DNA of 64,000 nucleotides from Geomonas anaerohicana (GCF_016458305.1 NZ_JAEMHL010000002.1:1-64000), one strand, 5' to 3'; counted from the stretch's first letter, positions 19,778-28,574 are shown. A program made the numbers and translations. The notes: generated by a model not told the origin, from the sequence alone.

Positions 19778-22190
19778 CCGGAGTCCTCATCAGCCTAAGC
19801 GAGTTGCCCACCACACAGACGGAACTGAGCGCCATGGCGGCGGCGGCGTAGATCGGGGTCAGGCGCCCGCTCATGGCGAGCGGGATGCCGATCAGATTGT
19901 AGAGAAAAGCCCAGACCAGGTTCTGCCGGACCACGCCCATGGTGCGCCGCGCCATCCGGTGCGCCAGCGACAGTCGCTCCAGGTCGGGCTTGGCGAGCAC
20001 CAGGTCCGAGGTCTCCAGGGCAATGTCGGTCCCCCCGGCCACGGCGCAGCCGACGTCGGCGGCGGAGAGGGCCGGGGCATCGTTGATCCCGTCGCCCACC
20101 ATCAGCACCGTTGCCCCTCTCTCCTGCAGCTGTGCAATCTCCCTGGTCTTGTCCGCCGGCGAGAGAGACCCGATACCGCGGGCCACCCCAGCGCTCTTGG
20201 CGACCTTGTCGGTGCACTCCTGGCGGTCGCCGCTTAACAGCAGGGTGTCGATGTTCTTGCGCCGGAAGTAGGAGATCACCCCGGGGGCGTCGTCCCGCAT
20301 GCGGTCCTTGAAGGTGAGGGTGCCGCAGTAGCGCCCCTTGTGGGCCACCCCGACCAGCATCCCTCCCTCGGGTGATTCCAGCTCGGCGGGGATACCCGAA
20401 ACGCCGAGGCGCTCCAGGAAGGGCACGCTCCCCAGTGCCACCGTCTCGCTCGCCACCCGACCGGTGACACCGGCCCCGGCCAGCGTCACCAGCTCGGTCC
20501 CGGTGGGATACTCGATGTCGTGCCGGGCGGCGTAGTCGCGCACCGCCTTGGCGATGGGGTGCAATGAACCGCATTCCACCGCAGCGGCCAAAGAGAGCAC
20601 CTGGCGCGGCGTCATGGCCGCGCCGGCCTGGATGTCGACCAGCATGGGAGTGCCGCGGGTGAGGGTGCCGGTCTTGTCGAAGACGGCGATGCTGACGCGG
20701 CTGAGTCCTTCCAGCACGTCGCCCCCCTTGAAGATCACGCCCTGCGCGGCGGCGGCCCCGGTGCCGGCCAGGATGGCGGTCGGGGTGGCCAGCCCCAAGG
20801 CACAGGGACAGGCGATCACCAGCACCGCCAGCGCCACCATGAGACTCGCCCCCAGCGATCTCCCCTGGCTGTAGTGCCAGCAGAAGGTGGCCACGGCGAG
20901 GGTGAGCACGGCAGGGACGAAGTAGGCGCTGACCCGGTCGGCGATGGCCTGGATCGGTGCGCGCCGGCTCTGCGCCTCCTCGACCAACTGTGCCACCCGG
21001 GCGATGAAGCTGTCCCCGGTCTTTCGGAGGCAGTGCACCCGCAGCGCGCCGGTCAGGTTGGAGCTGCCGGCGATGACCTGGTCTCCCGCCTTTTTCACCT
21101 GCGGCAGCGGTTCGCCCGTCGCCGCCGATTCGTCCACGTCGCTCATCCCCTCCAGCACCGTTCCGTCCACCGGAAAACGTTCCCCCGGCGCCACCAGGAT
21201 CAGGTCCCCAGGTTTAAGCTCCGAAGGCTCCACCGTCTCCAGTTGCTCCCCGACGAAGCGCTGCGCCTGTCCCGAACAGAGCTCCAGGAGTCTGCCGATG
21301 CCGCTGGAGGCGCGCCTTTTGGCGCCGTTTTCCAAAAGCCTCCCGGCGAGGATCAGGGTGACGATCATGGCCGCGGTCTCGTAGTAGACCTCGCCGCCGG
21401 TAAAGGTCGCGTAGACGCTGTAGCCGTAGGAGGAGAGGGTGCCGATGGCGATCAAGAGTTCCATGTTGGGGGCGCCGTTGCAGATGCCCCGCCAGGCGCC
21501 GGCGAGAAAGGGCCAGCCGCAGTAAAAGACCACGGGTGTCGTGACCAGGAGCGAGAAGAGCTGCAGGTACGCCTTCATCTGCGGCTCGATTCCCTGGAAA
21601 TACCCCGCGTACAGGGCAAAGGCGTAGGCCATGAGCTGCATGGTGAGAAAGAAGGCGGTGCCGAAGCGGATCAGCAGGTCCTTGTGCACCCGCTGACCTG
21701 CCTCGCGCGCGGCATCCTCGGTGTAGGGGCGCGGCACGTAGCCGATCTGGTCGATGCGGTTGAAGATGGCGGCGGGGGTGATCTTGTCGGGGGCGAACCG
21801 GACCCGGGCCCGGCCGGTGGCGTAGTTGACGCGCGCGTCGAGCACGCCGGGGATGGCGCCGATGATCTTCTCGTTGAGCCAGACGCAGGAGGCGCAGCGG
21901 ATGCCGTCGATGATGATGTCGATGACGCTCCCCTCGCTGGCCGGGTAGACGAAGCGGGAGAGGTAGGCGTCCCGGTACTCCCCCTTGAAGGCCTGGGGGA
22001 TGAGCCCTGTTTGCTGCCAGTCGCGCCGGCGGTAGTAATCGGCCAAGCCCGAGCCGCTGATGAGGAGGTAGGCGCCGTGGCAGCCGTGGCAGCAAAAGGA
22101 GAGCACCGAGTCCGGCGTGCGCTCCTCGACCAGCATCCCGGGCGGGATGTCGGCACCGCAGTGGAAACAGGGGGACAGGGGGGCTCTCAA
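19770..22190 (-). CDS. ccoI: cbb3-associated copper P1B-type ATPase CcoI
   Basis: 806 residues. The N-terminus has a Cys-rich metal-binding region (CFHCG, CCHGC) and an HMA-like domain with CASC. Eight membrane helices are expected, with the transport motif CPCALGLATP, phosphorylation motif DKTGTLT, and GDGINDAPAL. CcoI (FixI) exports copper for the cbb3 CuB centre. Overlaps ccoH by 4 bp and ccoS by 8 bp, which favours CcoI over a stand-alone CopA. Confidence 0.93.
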   Translation of the reverse strand: MRAPLSPCFHCGADIPPGMLVEERTPDSVLSFCCHGCHGAYLLISGSGLADYYRRRDWQQTGLIPQAFKGEYRDAYLSRFVYPASEGSVIDIIIDGIRCASCVWLNEKIIGAIPGVLDARVNYATGRARVRFAPDKITPAAIFNRIDQIGYVPRPYTEDAAREAGQRVHKDLLIRFGTAFFLTMQLMAYAFALYAGYFQGIEPQMKAYLQLFSLLVTTPVVFYCGWPFLAGAWRGICNGAPNMELLIAIGTLSSYGYSVYATFTGGEVYYETAAMIVTLILAGRLLENGAKRRASSGIGRLLELCSGQAQRFVGEQLETVEPSELKPGDLILVAPGERFPVDGTVLEGMSDVDESAATGEPLPQVKKAGDQVIAGSSNLTGALRVHCLRKTGDSFIARVAQLVEEAQSRRAPIQAIADRVSAYFVPAVLTLAVATFCWHYSQGRSLGASLMVALAVLVIACPCALGLATPTAILAGTGAAAAQGVIFKGGDVLEGLSRVSIAVFDKTGTLTRGTPMLVDIQAGAAMTPRQVLSLAAAVECGSLHPIAKAVRDYAARHDIEYPTGTELVTLAGAGVTGRVASETVALGSVPFLERLGVSGIPAELESPEGGMLVGVAHKGRYCGTLTFKDRMRDDAPGVISYFRRKNIDTLLLSGDRQECTDKVAKSAGVARGIGSLSPADKTREIAQLQERGATVLMVGDGINDAPALSAADVGCAVAGGTDIALETSDLVLAKPDLERLSLAHRMARRTMGVVRQNLVWAFLYNLIGIPLAMSGRLTPIYAAAAMALSSVCVVGNSLRLMRTPDE

Positions 22191-22642
22191 TTGAAGAACA
22201 CCACTTTCTGGGAGGCGACCGACTCTCCCTTGGTGAACAGCAGCTCGCCGCGCAGCTCGCCCTGTCCCGACACGGGCCAGGGGGCGACGAAGACGCCGGG
22301 GGAGGTTTCCGTGAGGGGCAGCACCTCCTTCTCGTTGCCGTTCCTGGTCTGGAACAGCAGCTTCCCGCCGCGTACCGGTGCGCCCTTCTCGTCATGCACC
22401 CGGACCTGCAGGTCGCTGCCGGCCAGGGTGGCGGACATGACCCAGTCCAGTCCCGCGTTGTAGGCGCCGGTCTTGCTCTTGGCGTAGTTGAGGCCGTGCT
22501 GGTAGTAGTCCGCGTCGGTCACCTTGCTCCCTTTTTCAAACGAGATGAACATGCTGGTCCCCATCCCCAGGAGAAAGATCGCCAATAACAGCAGGATCAG
22601 AAATTGCCAGCGGCAGGGTAATTGGGTTACTGGTTTTTCCAT
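22187..22642 (-). CDS. ccoH: CcoH/FixH-family cbb3 assembly protein
   Basis: 151 residues: one N-terminal membrane helix (FLILLLLAIFLLGMGTSMFI) and a periplasmic beta-rich domain containing YYQHGLNYAKSK, the usual FixH pattern. It helps assemble or stabilise the cbb3 complex. Followed directly (4-bp overlap) by ccoI; separated from ccoG by 150 bp that contain repeats. Confidence 0.85.
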   Translation of the reverse strand: MEKPVTQLPCRWQFLILLLLAIFLLGMGTSMFISFEKGSKVTDADYYQHGLNYAKSKTGAYNAGLDWVMSATLAGSDLQVRVHDEKGAPVRGGKLLFQTRNGNEKEVLPLTETSPGVFVAPWPVSGQGELRGELLFTKGESVASQKVVFFN

Positions 22643-22659
22643 GCTTCCTTCCTTGTGAA

Positions 22660-22792
22660 AAAGTCCCTCACCTGGCCTCCGGCCGCCCCCTTCCAGAGGG
22701 CGAGGGGATGGACATGCACCTTTGCTATGATTCCAGGGGCGAAGTTACCCCCTCGCCCTCCGAGAGAGGGGCAGGGGTGAGGGCGCTACTCG
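22660..22792. repeat. GC-rich inverted repeat between ccoG and ccoH
   Basis: CCCTCACCTGG...GGGCGAGGGG on one side and CCCCTCGCCC...GGGGTGAGGG on the other form a long interrupted inverted repeat with internal hairpins. It is the kind of REP-like element common in these genomes and interrupts an otherwise tight operon. Confidence 0.7.
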
Positions 22793-24016
22793 TTACTGCA
22801 GTGCTACCGGCAGCGGACTTGCCGCCACCACGTTCCCTTCCGACACGAGCCTCAGCTCCACCAGCGTCCCCGGCGGCGGAGCCGGGTTCAGCTTCAGCGC
22901 GAAGCCGATCTTCCTGTTGGCGTTCGGCTCCAGCGTTATCCCCCGCACCGGCCCCACCAGCTCCACCCGGTAGCCCGCAAGCGGCGCGGTCTCCAGCGAG
23001 AAGGAGTGCTCCGCCCCGCCGCGGTTCTCGAGAAAAGCGGAATAGAAGTTCACCAGCGATCCGTCCGGCAGCCGCTTCACCTCACCGCTTTCCGCGCGCT
23101 GCACCTTGAGGGTGGCCTCCCGGCGCGTGGTCACCCCGAAGACCAGTAGCCCCACCAGCAGTAGGAGCACGCCCCCCAGCAGGAACGCTTTCCTGTTCAC
23201 CGGGCGCGATCCATCGGCGCCCCTGGGGCCGAAGGTGTAGTGGATCAACCCGCCGGTGCCGCGCTTGGCGAAAACGTCGCGGCAGGCGTCCAGGCAGCGG
23301 CCGCAGTTGATGCACTCGATCTGCAGCCCGTCGCGGATGTCGATCCCGGTGGGGCAGGCCCTGACGCAGGCGCCGCAGCGCAGGCAGACCCCTTTCAGCT
23401 CCGGGTCGAACTCCAGGGTGAGCGTGCCGCGCTCCATGGTCATCAACTGGATGCGCCCGTAGGGGCAGACGCTCTTGCAGAACCGGCGCCGCACCAAGGC
23501 GAGGTCGAGGTAGACCACCAGCGCCGTCACCGCCAGCGAGATCCCCGCCACCGCCCCCAGTTGTCCGGCCAGAAGCCGCGCCAAAAACTCGGGCGGTGCG
23601 ATGAAGTACCAGACCAGGTTGGCGCCCACCAGGGCCGAGAGAGCCAGGTACAGCAAATGCCTCAGCCCGGCGCGTAGCGGCGTGGGCAGGTTCCTGGTGT
23701 GGCGCTCGATCCAGTCGGCGAGGTCGCCCAGCGTGGTCTGCGGGCAGAGCCAGCCGCACCAGACCCTGCCAAAGAGCATGGTCACGAACAGGAAGGCGAA
23801 GACCAGGATCAGCACCACGATCAGGAAGAGGTAGAACTCCTCGATGCGCAGCTTGGCGCCGAAGAAGAGGAGCGTCCTGGTGCCCGCATCCAGCCGCAGC
23901 AGCGATTCGCCGCCGGGACGGATAAAGGGAAGCCCCAGCATGAGCAGGGTGGCCAGCCACTGCACCGCACCGCGCCAGGGCGCGATGCGGCCGGTTTGCA
24001 GCGGTACCTCTCTCAA
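22793..24016 (-). CDS. ccoG: cbb3 oxidase accessory polyferredoxin CcoG
   Basis: 407 residues. Several membrane helices, the motif WCGWLCPQT, FCKSVCPYGR, and two 4Fe-4S motifs (CLRCGACVRACPTG and CINCGRCLDACRD) define the CcoG/FixG/RdxA family; the periplasmic C-terminal domain is Ig-like. It is a membrane Cu(II) reductase/redox protein needed for cbb3 maturation. Overlaps ccoP by 4 bp. Confidence 0.92.
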   Translation of the reverse strand: MREVPLQTGRIAPWRGAVQWLATLLMLGLPFIRPGGESLLRLDAGTRTLLFFGAKLRIEEFYLFLIVVLILVFAFLFVTMLFGRVWCGWLCPQTTLGDLADWIERHTRNLPTPLRAGLRHLLYLALSALVGANLVWYFIAPPEFLARLLAGQLGAVAGISLAVTALVVYLDLALVRRRFCKSVCPYGRIQLMTMERGTLTLEFDPELKGVCLRCGACVRACPTGIDIRDGLQIECINCGRCLDACRDVFAKRGTGGLIHYTFGPRGADGSRPVNRKAFLLGGVLLLLVGLLVFGVTTRREATLKVQRAESGEVKRLPDGSLVNFYSAFLENRGGAEHSFSLETAPLAGYRVELVGPVRGITLEPNANRKIGFALKLNPAPPPGTLVELRLVSEGNVVAASPLPVALQ

Positions 24017-24504
24017 AGCGACAGGACGTACTGGACCAGCCCCTGGATCTTGTCGCCGGAGAGCTCGTTCTTGAAGCCGGGCATGCCGCCCGGGCGCCCG
24101 TCACTGATGCTCGCGGTCACCTCGGGGGCGGTCCTGCCGTACTTGAACTGCTTGGCGGTCAGGTCGGGGCCGATCCCTCCCTTGCCGTCGGCGCCGTGGC
24201 AGGAGGCACAGCGGGCGGCAAACTCCTTCTTGCCTGCCTCGGCGAGGTCGGTGCTCTTGATTTCCTTGCTGGTCGGAACCGCCTGGCCGGCGTTTCCTTT
24301 CTCCTGCTGTACGGCGAGGCGCGCCTCCTTGGCCTTCTTGATCTGGTCGAATTCGCCGTAGGAAGTCCAGCCGCTGAACAGGTAGTAGGCCATGAAGATG
24401 ATCCCCCAGGTCCACAGTCCGAAGTACAGGATCCTGAACACCAGCGGAGAGCTTTTCTCCGCACGGTACCTGATGCCGTCGTACTCTTTATTTTCGTCGG
24501 ACAT
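24013..24504 (-). CDS. ccoP: cbb3 oxidase subunit CcoP with a single heme c site
   Basis: 163 residues. An N-terminal cytoplasmic part (YDGIRYRAEK) and one membrane helix (LYFGLWTWGIIFMAYYLFSG) match CcoP, but only one CXXCH (CASCH, near residue 100) is present, with a methionine ligand candidate in GGMPGF. Usual CcoP has two heme c sites and about 300 residues. Start is placed at the ATG at 24504 because AAGGAGG precedes it. CcoP is the electron-entry cytochrome subunit. It follows ccoQ by 13 bp and overlaps ccoG by 4 bp. Confidence 0.88.
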   Translation of the reverse strand: MSDENKEYDGIRYRAEKSSPLVFRILYFGLWTWGIIFMAYYLFSGWTSYGEFDQIKKAKEARLAVQQEKGNAGQAVPTSKEIKSTDLAEAGKKEFAARCASCHGADGKGGIGPDLTAKQFKYGRTAPEVTASISDGRPGGMPGFKNELSGDKIQGLVQYVLSL

Positions 24505-24517
24505 CGCGTCCTCCTTT

Positions 24518-24673
24518 TTATTGGTGGTTCGGGTAGTCGTCATCCATCATCCGGAACTTGGGCTCTTCACCGCGCGCCGCGTGCCTTTTGCTGTAGGTGC
24601 GCACTACGATGGCGGCAAAGATCAGGAACAGGATGAGGGTCACCCCCAGGTAGTAGATGCTGGCGCTGTCCAT
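24518..24673 (-). CDS. ccoQ: cbb3 oxidase small subunit CcoQ
   Basis: 51 residues, too short for many gene finders. Begins MDSASIYYLGVTLILFLIF and has one membrane helix, then a charged tail ending in RMMDDDYPNHQ. It begins one base after the ccoO stop and ends 13 bp before ccoP. Size, position and topology fit CcoQ (about 50-60 residues), which protects the assembled oxidase. Confidence 0.85.
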   Translation of the reverse strand: MDSASIYYLGVTLILFLIFAAIVVRTYSKRHAARGEEPKFRMMDDDYPNHQ

Positions 24674-24674
24674 G

Positions 24675-25538
24675 TCAGTGCTTGTGCACGGACTTCAGGT
24701 AGGTGACCACCTTCCAGGTCCGCTCCTTGCCCAGCGTGTCGCCGAAGGCCGGCATGCCGCCTGCGGTGATGCCGCCGTAGACCGTGGCGAAGACTTTCGA
24801 GTCGGGCTGGTCCATGTCGCGCAGGTCCGGCCCCACCTCGCCCTTCAGCTCGATGCCGTGGCACTGGGCACAGTGCTCGGCGTAAAGCTTCTGTCCCTCG
24901 GGGAGTACGCTCATGTTGTCCTGGAACGGGTTCTTCAGCTCACCCAGCACCTCGGTCTTGCCGGTCTTTCTCCAGGGGATGTCGTTGCCCACCTTCTGCA
25001 TGTAGGCGATGATGGCGTCCATCTCGCTCTTGCCTTTCAGCGCGTCGAGGTCCGCCTGGGTGTAGGGGAACTTGAGCGCCTTCATCTTCTTCTCCGAGAG
25101 GCTCGTGTCGAGCGGCCGGTTCAGGAAGTCGTAGGAGGGCATGTTGGAGCGCGGCACCATGGCGCGCGGGTCCTTCATGTGCTTCACGTGCCAGGCGTCC
25201 GGGTACTTGCCGCCGATGCGGGCGAGATCGGGGCCGTTTCTGCGCGAACCCCACAGGAAGGGCTGGTCGTAGACGAACTCGCCGCTTTTGGAATACTCGC
25301 CGTAGCGCTCCGTGTCGGAAAGGAGCGGGCGCACCGTCTGGGTGTGGCAGTTGTTGCACCCCTCGCGGATGTAGATGTCCCGTCCTTCCAGCTGCAGCGG
25401 GGTGTAGGGTTTCACCGAGGCGATGGCGAGCTTCGGGTCGTTGATCCACCGGAAGGGAAGCACCATGGTGATGATGGTGCCGACCAGGATGGTGGCAGTT
25501 GCCAGGAGCAGGAATATGATGGGCTTTTTCTCGATCAT
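24675..25538 (-). CDS. ccoO: cbb3 oxidase subunit CcoO fused to a second cytochrome c domain
   Basis: 287 residues. One N-terminal membrane helix, then the CcoO part with CNNCH near residue 61, YGEYSKSGEFVYDQPFLWGS and the methionine-ligand context VPRSNMPSYDFL. After about residue 200 a second heme c domain follows (CAQCH near 224, with GGMPAF near 262). Typical CcoO has one heme. The C-terminal domain resembles those normally in CcoP. It is the membrane cytochrome c subunit that feeds CcoN. Followed after one base by ccoQ. Confidence 0.93.
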   Translation of the reverse strand: MIEKKPIIFLLLATATILVGTIITMVLPFRWINDPKLAIASVKPYTPLQLEGRDIYIREGCNNCHTQTVRPLLSDTERYGEYSKSGEFVYDQPFLWGSRRNGPDLARIGGKYPDAWHVKHMKDPRAMVPRSNMPSYDFLNRPLDTSLSEKKMKALKFPYTQADLDALKGKSEMDAIIAYMQKVGNDIPWRKTGKTEVLGELKNPFQDNMSVLPEGQKLYAEHCAQCHGIELKGEVGPDLRDMDQPDSKVFATVYGGITAGGMPAFGDTLGKERTWKVVTYLKSVHKH

Positions 25539-25550
25539 GGCGTCTCCTCC

Positions 25551-26954
25551 CTAGGCTCTTTGCGCCGCGGCCTGGGTCTTGGCGCCGGCGATGGTCAGGT
25601 AGATGTTGTAGAGGAAGACGAGGAGCCCGGCGAGATAGATGACCCCGCCCAGGGCCCGCATGTGCCAGTAGGGGTAGAGCTCCACCAGGGTCTCGATGAA
25701 GCTGTAGTGGAGGCTGCCGTCGGGGTTGGTGGCGTTCAGCATGGCCGCCTGCTGCACCCCCGCGATCCACATGGTGATGGAGAAGATGAGCTGGCCGGTA
25801 AGCACCAGCCAGAAGTGCACGTTGGCGAGGCCTATGCTGTAGATCTCGGTGTGGTAGAGCCGGGGGATGGTGTAGTAGATGGCGGCGAAAAGTACCAGCG
25901 ACACCCACCCCAGCGTCCCCATGTGCACGTGACCCGGCACCCAGTCGGTGAAGTGGATGAAGGCGGAGAAGGTGCGGATCGACTGCGACGGCCCCTGCAG
26001 CGTCTGCAGGCCGTAGAAGGTGATGCCGAAGATCAGGAACTTCACCAGGTAGTTCTCGCGCATCTGGTGCCACTGGCCGTTCATGGAGAAGTAGCCGTTG
26101 AAGACCGCGGCCCAGGAGGGGGCGATCAGCATCACCGAGAAGGCCATGGCCAGCGTCTGCACCCAGTCCGGCACCGGCGCCCACAAGAGGTGGTGTGCCC
26201 CGGTCCACAGGTACATGAAGATGAGGCTCCAGAAGGCGATCACCCCCATGCGGTGGCTGTAGATGGGGACCCCGGTCGCCTTGGGGAGGAAGTAGTAGAA
26301 GATGGCCAGGGGCGGCGTGGTGAGCACCATGGCCACCGCGTTGTGCCCGTACCACCACTGCACGTTGGCGTCGTTGGCGCCGGCGTAGGCGGAGTAGGAC
26401 TTGGTGAGCGACACAGGAATGGAGGCGTTGTTGACCAGGTAGAGCACCGCGACCCCGACCAGGGTGGCCAGGATGTACCAGAGCGAGATGTACATCTGCT
26501 CCTCGCGCCTTTTCACGATGGTCATCACGATGTTGACCGCGAAGATGACCCAGAGCACCACCACCAGGCTCGCCACCGGCCATTCGAGCTCGGCGTACTC
26601 CTTGGAGCGGTTCATCCCCATGGCCAGCGTCACCGCCGCCAGCGCGATCACCACGTTGAAAAGCCAGAGCTGGGCTTTCGCCAGCCCCGGGCTCCACAGG
26701 CTCGTTCGCGTCAGGCGCTGGGTGATGTAGATGAAGAAGGCCATGAAGCTGCCGATGCCCCAGCCGAAGATGCCGGCGTTGGTGTGGATCGGGCGCAGGC
26801 GGCCGTAGGTGAGGTAGGGGGGGAAGTTGAGCTGCGGGAAGGCGATTTGGAACGAGATGAAGACGCCGACCAGCACGGCCACCAGTCCCCATACCATGCT
26901 CCAGATCACAAACCCTTTGACGATGTCGTCAGCGTACCCTTCCTGTTGGTTCAT
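25551..26954 (-). CDS. ccoN: cbb3 oxidase catalytic subunit CcoN
   Basis: 467 residues with about 12 membrane helices and conserved His ligands, for example HTNAGIFGWG, WYGHNAVAMVLTTP and GAHHLLW, as in the heme-copper oxidase subunit I of the C family. It reduces O2 to water with high affinity. AGGAGG lies 5 bp before the ATG. It is the first gene of the minus-strand cluster; 12 bp separate it from ccoO. Confidence 0.95.
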   Translation of the reverse strand: MNQQEGYADDIVKGFVIWSMVWGLVAVLVGVFISFQIAFPQLNFPPYLTYGRLRPIHTNAGIFGWGIGSFMAFFIYITQRLTRTSLWSPGLAKAQLWLFNVVIALAAVTLAMGMNRSKEYAELEWPVASLVVVLWVIFAVNIVMTIVKRREEQMYISLWYILATLVGVAVLYLVNNASIPVSLTKSYSAYAGANDANVQWWYGHNAVAMVLTTPPLAIFYYFLPKATGVPIYSHRMGVIAFWSLIFMYLWTGAHHLLWAPVPDWVQTLAMAFSVMLIAPSWAAVFNGYFSMNGQWHQMRENYLVKFLIFGITFYGLQTLQGPSQSIRTFSAFIHFTDWVPGHVHMGTLGWVSLVLFAAIYYTIPRLYHTEIYSIGLANVHFWLVLTGQLIFSITMWIAGVQQAAMLNATNPDGSLHYSFIETLVELYPYWHMRALGGVIYLAGLLVFLYNIYLTIAGAKTQAAAQRA

Positions 26955-26997
26955 GCCGTCCTCCTGGAGATGAATGGATCAGTGCCGGCGACACATG

Positions 26998-27030
26998 AAC
27001 GACGGGTATGCTTAGTCGACACCCGTCGTT
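26998..27030 (-). promoter_or_regulatory. Hairpin in the ccoN leader
   Basis: A perfect 10-bp inverted repeat (AACGACGGGT / ACCCGTCGTT) with a 13-nt spacer, 44 bp upstream of the ccoN start. It has no T-tract, so is not a simple terminator; it could be an operator or mRNA-stabilising element. Confidence 0.5.
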
Positions 27031-27206
27031 AGTCGCCGCAAGCCTATGTCATAAATATCGGAACTGCCGTGAGTTTGTATGATTGAGCCAAGGTGTGTGT
27101 CAGAGTAACGTCCAATGATCGTGCAATAACAAAGTGTTAGTTTAAGTTGTTATCGCCGTTTAGCAAGCGTTCCACATGTATACGGCGTCACTTTGGTCCA
27201 GAGGAA

Positions 27207-27235
27207 GGGACTGGCACCTGGCGGAGCCAGTCCCC
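27207..27235. repeat. Palindromic repeat copy (GGGACTGGCACCTG / CGGAGCCAGTCCC)
   Basis: Member of the eight-copy family seen at 19342 onward; slightly variant in the first arm (CTGGCACC rather than CAGGCACC). Followed by a C/T-rich stretch. Confidence 0.8.
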
Positions 27236-27414
27236 CCCTTTTTTCCTGGTTCCCAATCTCCAGCTTGGGAACCACATATGGCGCATAGCTCCAGCTATGT
27301 ATCCGAGGGAAGCAGGAGCTTCTGAAAGGCTTTGCGTTCCCAAGGCGGACCTTGGGATCGAGATCAAAGGGAGGCAGGGGGGGATTTGTCTTTGGAAGCA
27401 CCGAGCACGCAGCC

Positions 27415-27479
27415 CACGAAGCGCTGCATGTGAATGAGCATCCCCCCCCTTTTGCGAAGGGGGGACAGGGGGAATTTGC
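27415..27479 (+). repeat. Dispersed CACGAAG...GATTTG repeat, copy 2
   Basis: CACGAAGCGCTGC then GAGCATCCCCCCCC, TTTTGCGAAGGGGGGACAGG and GGAATTTGC. Partner copies at 11731-11790 (minus) and 32471-32533. A partial extra end (GGAGGCAGGGGGGGATTTG) sits at 27370-27388. Confidence 0.7.
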
Positions 27480-27634
27480 TTCTTGTTGCTCCCACAAGCC
27501 TCTTTTGCCTGCAGAAACTGTAGCAAATGCCGATACGCAACCTATCAGGATGCCCCACGTTACTGAGTCGGGTCCCTTTTACGTTGTTGCTACATGTGTC
27601 GGCGCTCTTCCAGAGTGCGGCACGGAGGAATCAT

Positions 27635-28291
27635 ATGAGTGAAGTAATCTACTACTGCTTGGCGGGAGCAACCCTGCTCGTCATCTGGCTCGGGGCCACC
27701 TTTTGGGCAGTCAACTTTTTCATCAGGCAGGTCACCCAGCAGAGTTGCCAGGATTTCAGGGTGCGCATGCGGAACGAGACGGAGCGTGCCCTGAAGCTGT
27801 TCCGGGAGGGGCTGTGCGAGCAGATCGTGCAGCAGGAGAACAAGTCCGACGCACTGGCGCGGCTCTACGCCAGCCTGATCGACCAGCTGCGGCTGGGGCG
27901 GGAGTTCCTGGCGTCGCTGGGCGAAGGCGAGCGCGCCCAGGCGGAGAAGCAGCTACGAACCATCAGGGGGACCGGCGAACACTTTATGGACACCTTCCAG
28001 AAACAGGGGCTCTTCTTCTCCGAGGAATTCACCAAGATGGTTAAAGACCTGATGACCCAGCAGAAAACGGGGCAGGAACGTCTCGAAGAACTGCTGCGCC
28101 GGGTGCAGCGGGAGCCGCAGAACGCGCACGCCCTCGATGACCTGAAGAAAGAATGGGGGCAGTTCGAGGACCTTTTAAACAAGCTCATGGACTACGTGCG
28201 CAACGAGTTCCGCAAGCGCAACCCGGTGAGCGGCATGATGATGAAGTGGCTCAACGAAAGTCCCTCCCAGGGCGAATCCCACGGGGGCTAG
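27635..28291 (+). CDS. Membrane-anchored coiled-coil protein of unknown function
   Basis: 218 residues. One N-terminal membrane helix (IYYCLAGATLLVIWLGATFW), then an almost wholly helical, charged region with heptad-like stretches (for example QQENKSDALARLYASLIDQL and QERLEELLRRVQREP). No catalytic motif is recognised. The start at 27635 is chosen because GGAGGAATCAT precedes the ATG; an upstream in-frame extension overlaps repeats and is rejected. It lies divergent to ccoN and ends 5 bp before a convergent small Cys-rich gene. It could be an envelope scaffold, but no function is assigned. Confidence 0.7.
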   Translation: MSEVIYYCLAGATLLVIWLGATFWAVNFFIRQVTQQSCQDFRVRMRNETERALKLFREGLCEQIVQQENKSDALARLYASLIDQLRLGREFLASLGEGERAQAEKQLRTIRGTGEHFMDTFQKQGLFFSEEFTKMVKDLMTQQKTGQERLEELLRRVQREPQNAHALDDLKKEWGQFEDLLNKLMDYVRNEFRKRNPVSGMMMKWLNESPSQGESHGG

Positions 28292-28296
28292 CGCTG

Positions 28297-28464
28297 CTAC
28301 TTGTCCAGAGGCTCCGGCTTGCAGAGGTGCTCCTCTTTCTTAGCCGCCCGTCCGCATTTCTTGCAAACATAGCGCGGCTCCGCCACGATTTTTTTAAGTT
28401 CCTTCAGGTTGTCCTTTATCTCGTCCTTGTCCCACTTGCATAGCGTCTTGCTGTCCTTGCCCAT
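28297..28464 (-). CDS. Small zinc-ribbon-like protein
   Basis: 55 residues: MGKDSKTLCKWDKDEIKDNL then VCKKCGRAAKKEEHLCKPEPL. Four Cys (one CXXC) suggest a small metal-binding fold. A G-rich stretch (AGGGGGGATAGAC) precedes the ATG at 28464; an upstream in-frame ATG lacks a binding site. Such short proteins recur in Geobacter genomes, from memory. Function unknown. Confidence 0.65.
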   Translation of the reverse strand: MGKDSKTLCKWDKDEIKDNLKELKKIVAEPRYVCKKCGRAAKKEEHLCKPEPLDK

Positions 28465-28574
28465 GTCTATCCCCCCTGGCATTGAGACTTCCGTGTAGTA
28501 GCGGTAGTCATGTTTACTCTGAAATGAAAACTTTCCAGAAATATTAATCCAGGTTTCAACATTTCATAGTGACT

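Larger units (their letters stand above)
26955..27634. other. 680-bp divergent intergenic region upstream of ccoN
   Basis: Holds the ccoN leader and hairpin (26998-27030), an AT-rich stretch 27035-27180 where the ccoN promoter probably lies, and a series of repeats: palindromic copy 27207-27235, hairpin GGTTCCCAA / TTGGGAACC at 27248-27273, hairpin TCCCAAGG / CCTTGGGA near 27337-27356, and a CACGAAG repeat at 27415-27479. No gene is seen. No clear FNR-type box was found. Confidence 0.7.

Noticed and set aside
24657-27032. Long plus-strand frame (791 codons) opposite ccoNO
   Set aside because: Rich in His, Gly, Val and Asp with no domain; it is the antisense shadow of the clear cbb3 genes in high-GC DNA.
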